Below, piece after piece: positions 5,788 through 7,160 of a stretch of 7,160 nucleotides of DNA; the first letter of the stretch is position 1; each line of letters starts with the position of its first letter. Under the pieces are notes generated by a model that had not been told where the DNA came from, ran no database searches, and saw only the letters and a list, made by a program, of their open reading frames with translations. This stretch comes from Acidobacteriota bacterium (GTDB lineage: Bacteria > Acidobacteriota > Terriglobia > Bryobacterales > JACQDG01). The stretch lies in NCBI GenBank assembly GCA_016201195.1, contig JACQDI010000533.1:1-7160 (forward strand). Reading direction: 5' to 3'. The translations under genes were made by a program, and so were the position numbers.

Positions 5788-6959
5788 TACACCCGAACCA
5801 GCTCCCGCACCGCCGTATCCACCCGCCGCAGCGCTTCTTCGATGTTGGCGAGCGAGGTGGCGTAGGAGAAGCGCAGGTAGCCTTCGCCGTAGCTGCCGAA
5901 GGAGGCCCCGCTCAGCGCGGCCACGCCTGCGTTCTGGAGCAGGTGGTCGGCCAGCTCCTGCGAAGACATACCGGTGCCGGTAATGTTGGGGAAGGCGTAG
6001 AAAGCCCCGCCGGGCGTGGCGCAGCGGAAGCCGGGGATGCGGTTCAGACCCTCCACGATCGCGTCCCGGCGGCGGCGAAACTCGGCTACCATCCGGTCGA
6101 CCGAATCCTGCGGGCCGCGCAGAGCCTCGAGCGCCGCGCGCTGGGTGAAGCTCGCCGTGCAGGAGTTGGAATTGACCATCAGGCGCGTCACCGCCTGGAC
6201 CAGGAATTCCGGCATCACCCCGTAGCCGATCCGCCATCCGGTCATCGCGTACGTCTTCGAGAATCCGTCGAGGATGATGGTTTTCTCAAGCATCCCGTCG
6301 TAGGACGCGATCGAGTGGTGGCGGTCGGTATAGAGGATGCGGCTGTAGATCTCGTCGGAGAGCACAATCAGGTCGCGATCGCGGACCAGGCGGGCGATCT
6401 CCGCCAGGTCGCGCTCGGGGATGGCCCCGCCGGTAGGGTTCTGCGGCGAGTTGAGGATCAGCAACTTCGAGCGCGGCGACAGGCGCGCGGCCAGCGTGTC
6501 GAGATCAAGCGAGAAGCCGTGGCTCTCGACCAGCGGCAGCGGCGCCGGCACGCCCCCCGCGTATTTGATCATCGACTCGTAGATCGGGAAGCCCGGATTG
6601 GGGTAGAGCACCTCGTCGCCCGGTTCGATCAGGGCCAGGATGGGGAAGAAGATGATCGGCTTGCCGCCGGGCACCACGCAGACGCGCTCGGGAGAAACGG
6701 GCACGCCGCGCGTGCGGCTGACCTGCTCGGCAATCGCCTCGCGCAGCTCGGGGTATCCCTGGGTGGGGCCGTAGTGGGTCCACCCCTCGTCGAGCGCCCG
6801 CTTGGCGGCCTCCACGATGTTGGCGGGTGTGGGAAAATCGGGCTCGCCGATCTCCATGTGGATCACGCTTCGTCCCTGGGCTTCGAGCTTCCGCGCCCGG
6901 ACCAGCACGTCAAAGGCGGATTCGGTTCCGAGTTGGTGCAGGCGCTGTGCGAGTTCCAT
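5787..6959 (-). CDS. Class I PLP-dependent aminotransferase
   Basis: A 390-residue fold-type I aminotransferase of the aspartate/alanine/aromatic aminotransferase group, moving an amino group between an amino acid and a 2-oxoacid in the cytoplasm. Visible motifs: GEPDFPTP (38-45), YGPTQGYPELREAI (63-76), SPQNPTG (171-177, N174 binding the cofactor), SDEIY (201-205, D202 and Y205 contacting PLP), the Schiff-base lysine K235 in DGFSKTYAMTGWRIGY, and the substrate-carboxylate arginine R363 in YLRFSY. I place the start at ATG 6959 (MELAQRLHQLG). An upstream in-frame start at 7007 would add 16 residues (GRGTRRRTF...) that overlap the DUF35 gene and look unlike family sequence. With this start, only two bases separate it from the upstream stop, so the two form an operon; GGGGG in the end of the upstream gene may serve as a weak ribosome binding site. 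The amino acid specificity is not clear. Confidence 0.93.
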   Translation of the reverse strand: MELAQRLHQLGTESAFDVLVRARKLEAQGRSVIHMEIGEPDFPTPANIVEAAKRALDEGWTHYGPTQGYPELREAIAEQVSRTRGVPVSPERVCVVPGGKPIIFFPILALIEPGDEVLYPNPGFPIYESMIKYAGGVPAPLPLVESHGFSLDLDTLAARLSPRSKLLILNSPQNPTGGAIPERDLAEIARLVRDRDLIVLSDEIYSRILYTDRHHSIASYDGMLEKTIILDGFSKTYAMTGWRIGYGVMPEFLVQAVTRLMVNSNSCTASFTQRAALEALRGPQDSVDRMVAEFRRRRDAIVEGLNRIPGFRCATPGGAFYAFPNITGTGMSSQELADHLLQNAGVAALSGASFGSYGEGYLRFSYATSLANIEEALRRVDTAVRELVRV

Positions 6960-6961
6960 CT

Positions 6962-7160
6962 CTAGGCCCCCGAGAAAAAATGTACGCCGTCGCGTTCCTC
7001 GACCCATCGCACCACGCCGTCCACATCGACGGCGGCGCCGCGGATGCGGGCGGTGAGCCGCGCGCCCTCCTCCAGCTCCACAATAGCGATCTGGAAGGGC
7101 AGGTCCTTCTCAAACGGCTCGGCCGCCGCGTGCAGCGTGGTGCAGGAGTAGACTCGCCCG
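6962..7160 (-). CDS. DUF35 OB-fold protein (acyl-CoA-associated), C-terminal part
   Basis: The frame is open to the right edge of the window, so only the last 65 residues are seen. They read GRVYSCTTLHAAAEPFEKDL, PFQIAIVELEEGARLTARI, then GVVRWVEERDGVHFFSGA and a TAG. This is the pattern of the DUF35 OB-fold domain: an opening G-x-V-[YF]-S-x-T strand, a P-F segment, a V-E-L-E-E-G-x-R-L turn and a closing hydrophobic strand. Full proteins carry a rubredoxin-like zinc ribbon before it and usually pair with thiolase/SCP-x-type enzymes, as in acyl-CoA or steroid side-chain degradation; the zinc ribbon would lie outside the window. The gene leads directly into the aminotransferase with a two-base gap. 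Confidence 0.8.
   Translation of the reverse strand, partial: GRVYSCTTLHAAAEPFEKDLPFQIAIVELEEGARLTARIRGAAVDVDGVVRWVEERDGVHFFSGA

Noticed and set aside
5943..6965. A 340-codon open frame on the plus strand.
   Set aside because: It lies opposite the aminotransferase and shows only the low-complexity R/A/G/V pattern of an antisense frame.
6960..7007. Longer aminotransferase start at 7007.
   Set aside because: The added residues overlap the DUF35 reading frame and are not family-like; ATG 6959 fits the usual N-terminus and a two-base operon gap.

Overview
The window looks like the chromosome of an Acidobacteria-type soil bacterium, probably near Solibacter/Bryobacter. This is inferred from high GC (about 65-70 % in hand-counted lines of the metabolic genes), two short RREFL-type Tat leaders, an HU protein of acidobacterial style, and a catabolic mix of aldo/keto reductase, COG3964 amidohydrolase and enolase-superfamily protein. 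No marker gene fixes the taxon.

Layout: (1) 2-325 (+), the 3' end of a ceramidase-like membrane protein. (2) 375-1385 (-), a Tat-type aldo/keto reductase, divergent from (3) 1478-2743 (+), an exported amidohydrolase/deacetylase-family enzyme. (4) 2862-2937 (-), tRNA-Ile with anticodon CAT and its own promoter. (5) A 230-base spacer with TTTTGAC heptamer repeats and a 16-base inverted repeat. (6) 3168-4379 (-), a Tat-type mandelate racemase/muconate lactonizing-like enzyme. (7) 4437-4730 (-), a small unrecognised ORF that may be a gene remnant. (8) 4772-5671 (+), a tight two-gene unit: an unusual HU-type DNA-binding protein followed, with no base between stop and start, by a 202-aa protein that looks like a nucleoside-deoxyribosyltransferase/TIR-like fold. 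(9) 5787-6959 (-), a class I aminotransferase, two bases after (10) 6962-7160 (-), the C-terminal part of a DUF35 OB-fold protein cut by the window edge.

The metabolic genes are ordinary and probably serve degradation of organic acids, amides or amino acids. The part that stands apart is 4755-5671. It drops to about 49 % G+C in the lines I counted inside the second gene, has its own consensus extended -10 box placed so that the transcript should be leaderless, and pairs a DNA-architecture protein with a possible nucleotide- or NAD-acting enzyme. It is the best candidate for an undescribed system, but its function is inference only. No CRISPR array, insertion sequence or prophage is visible.
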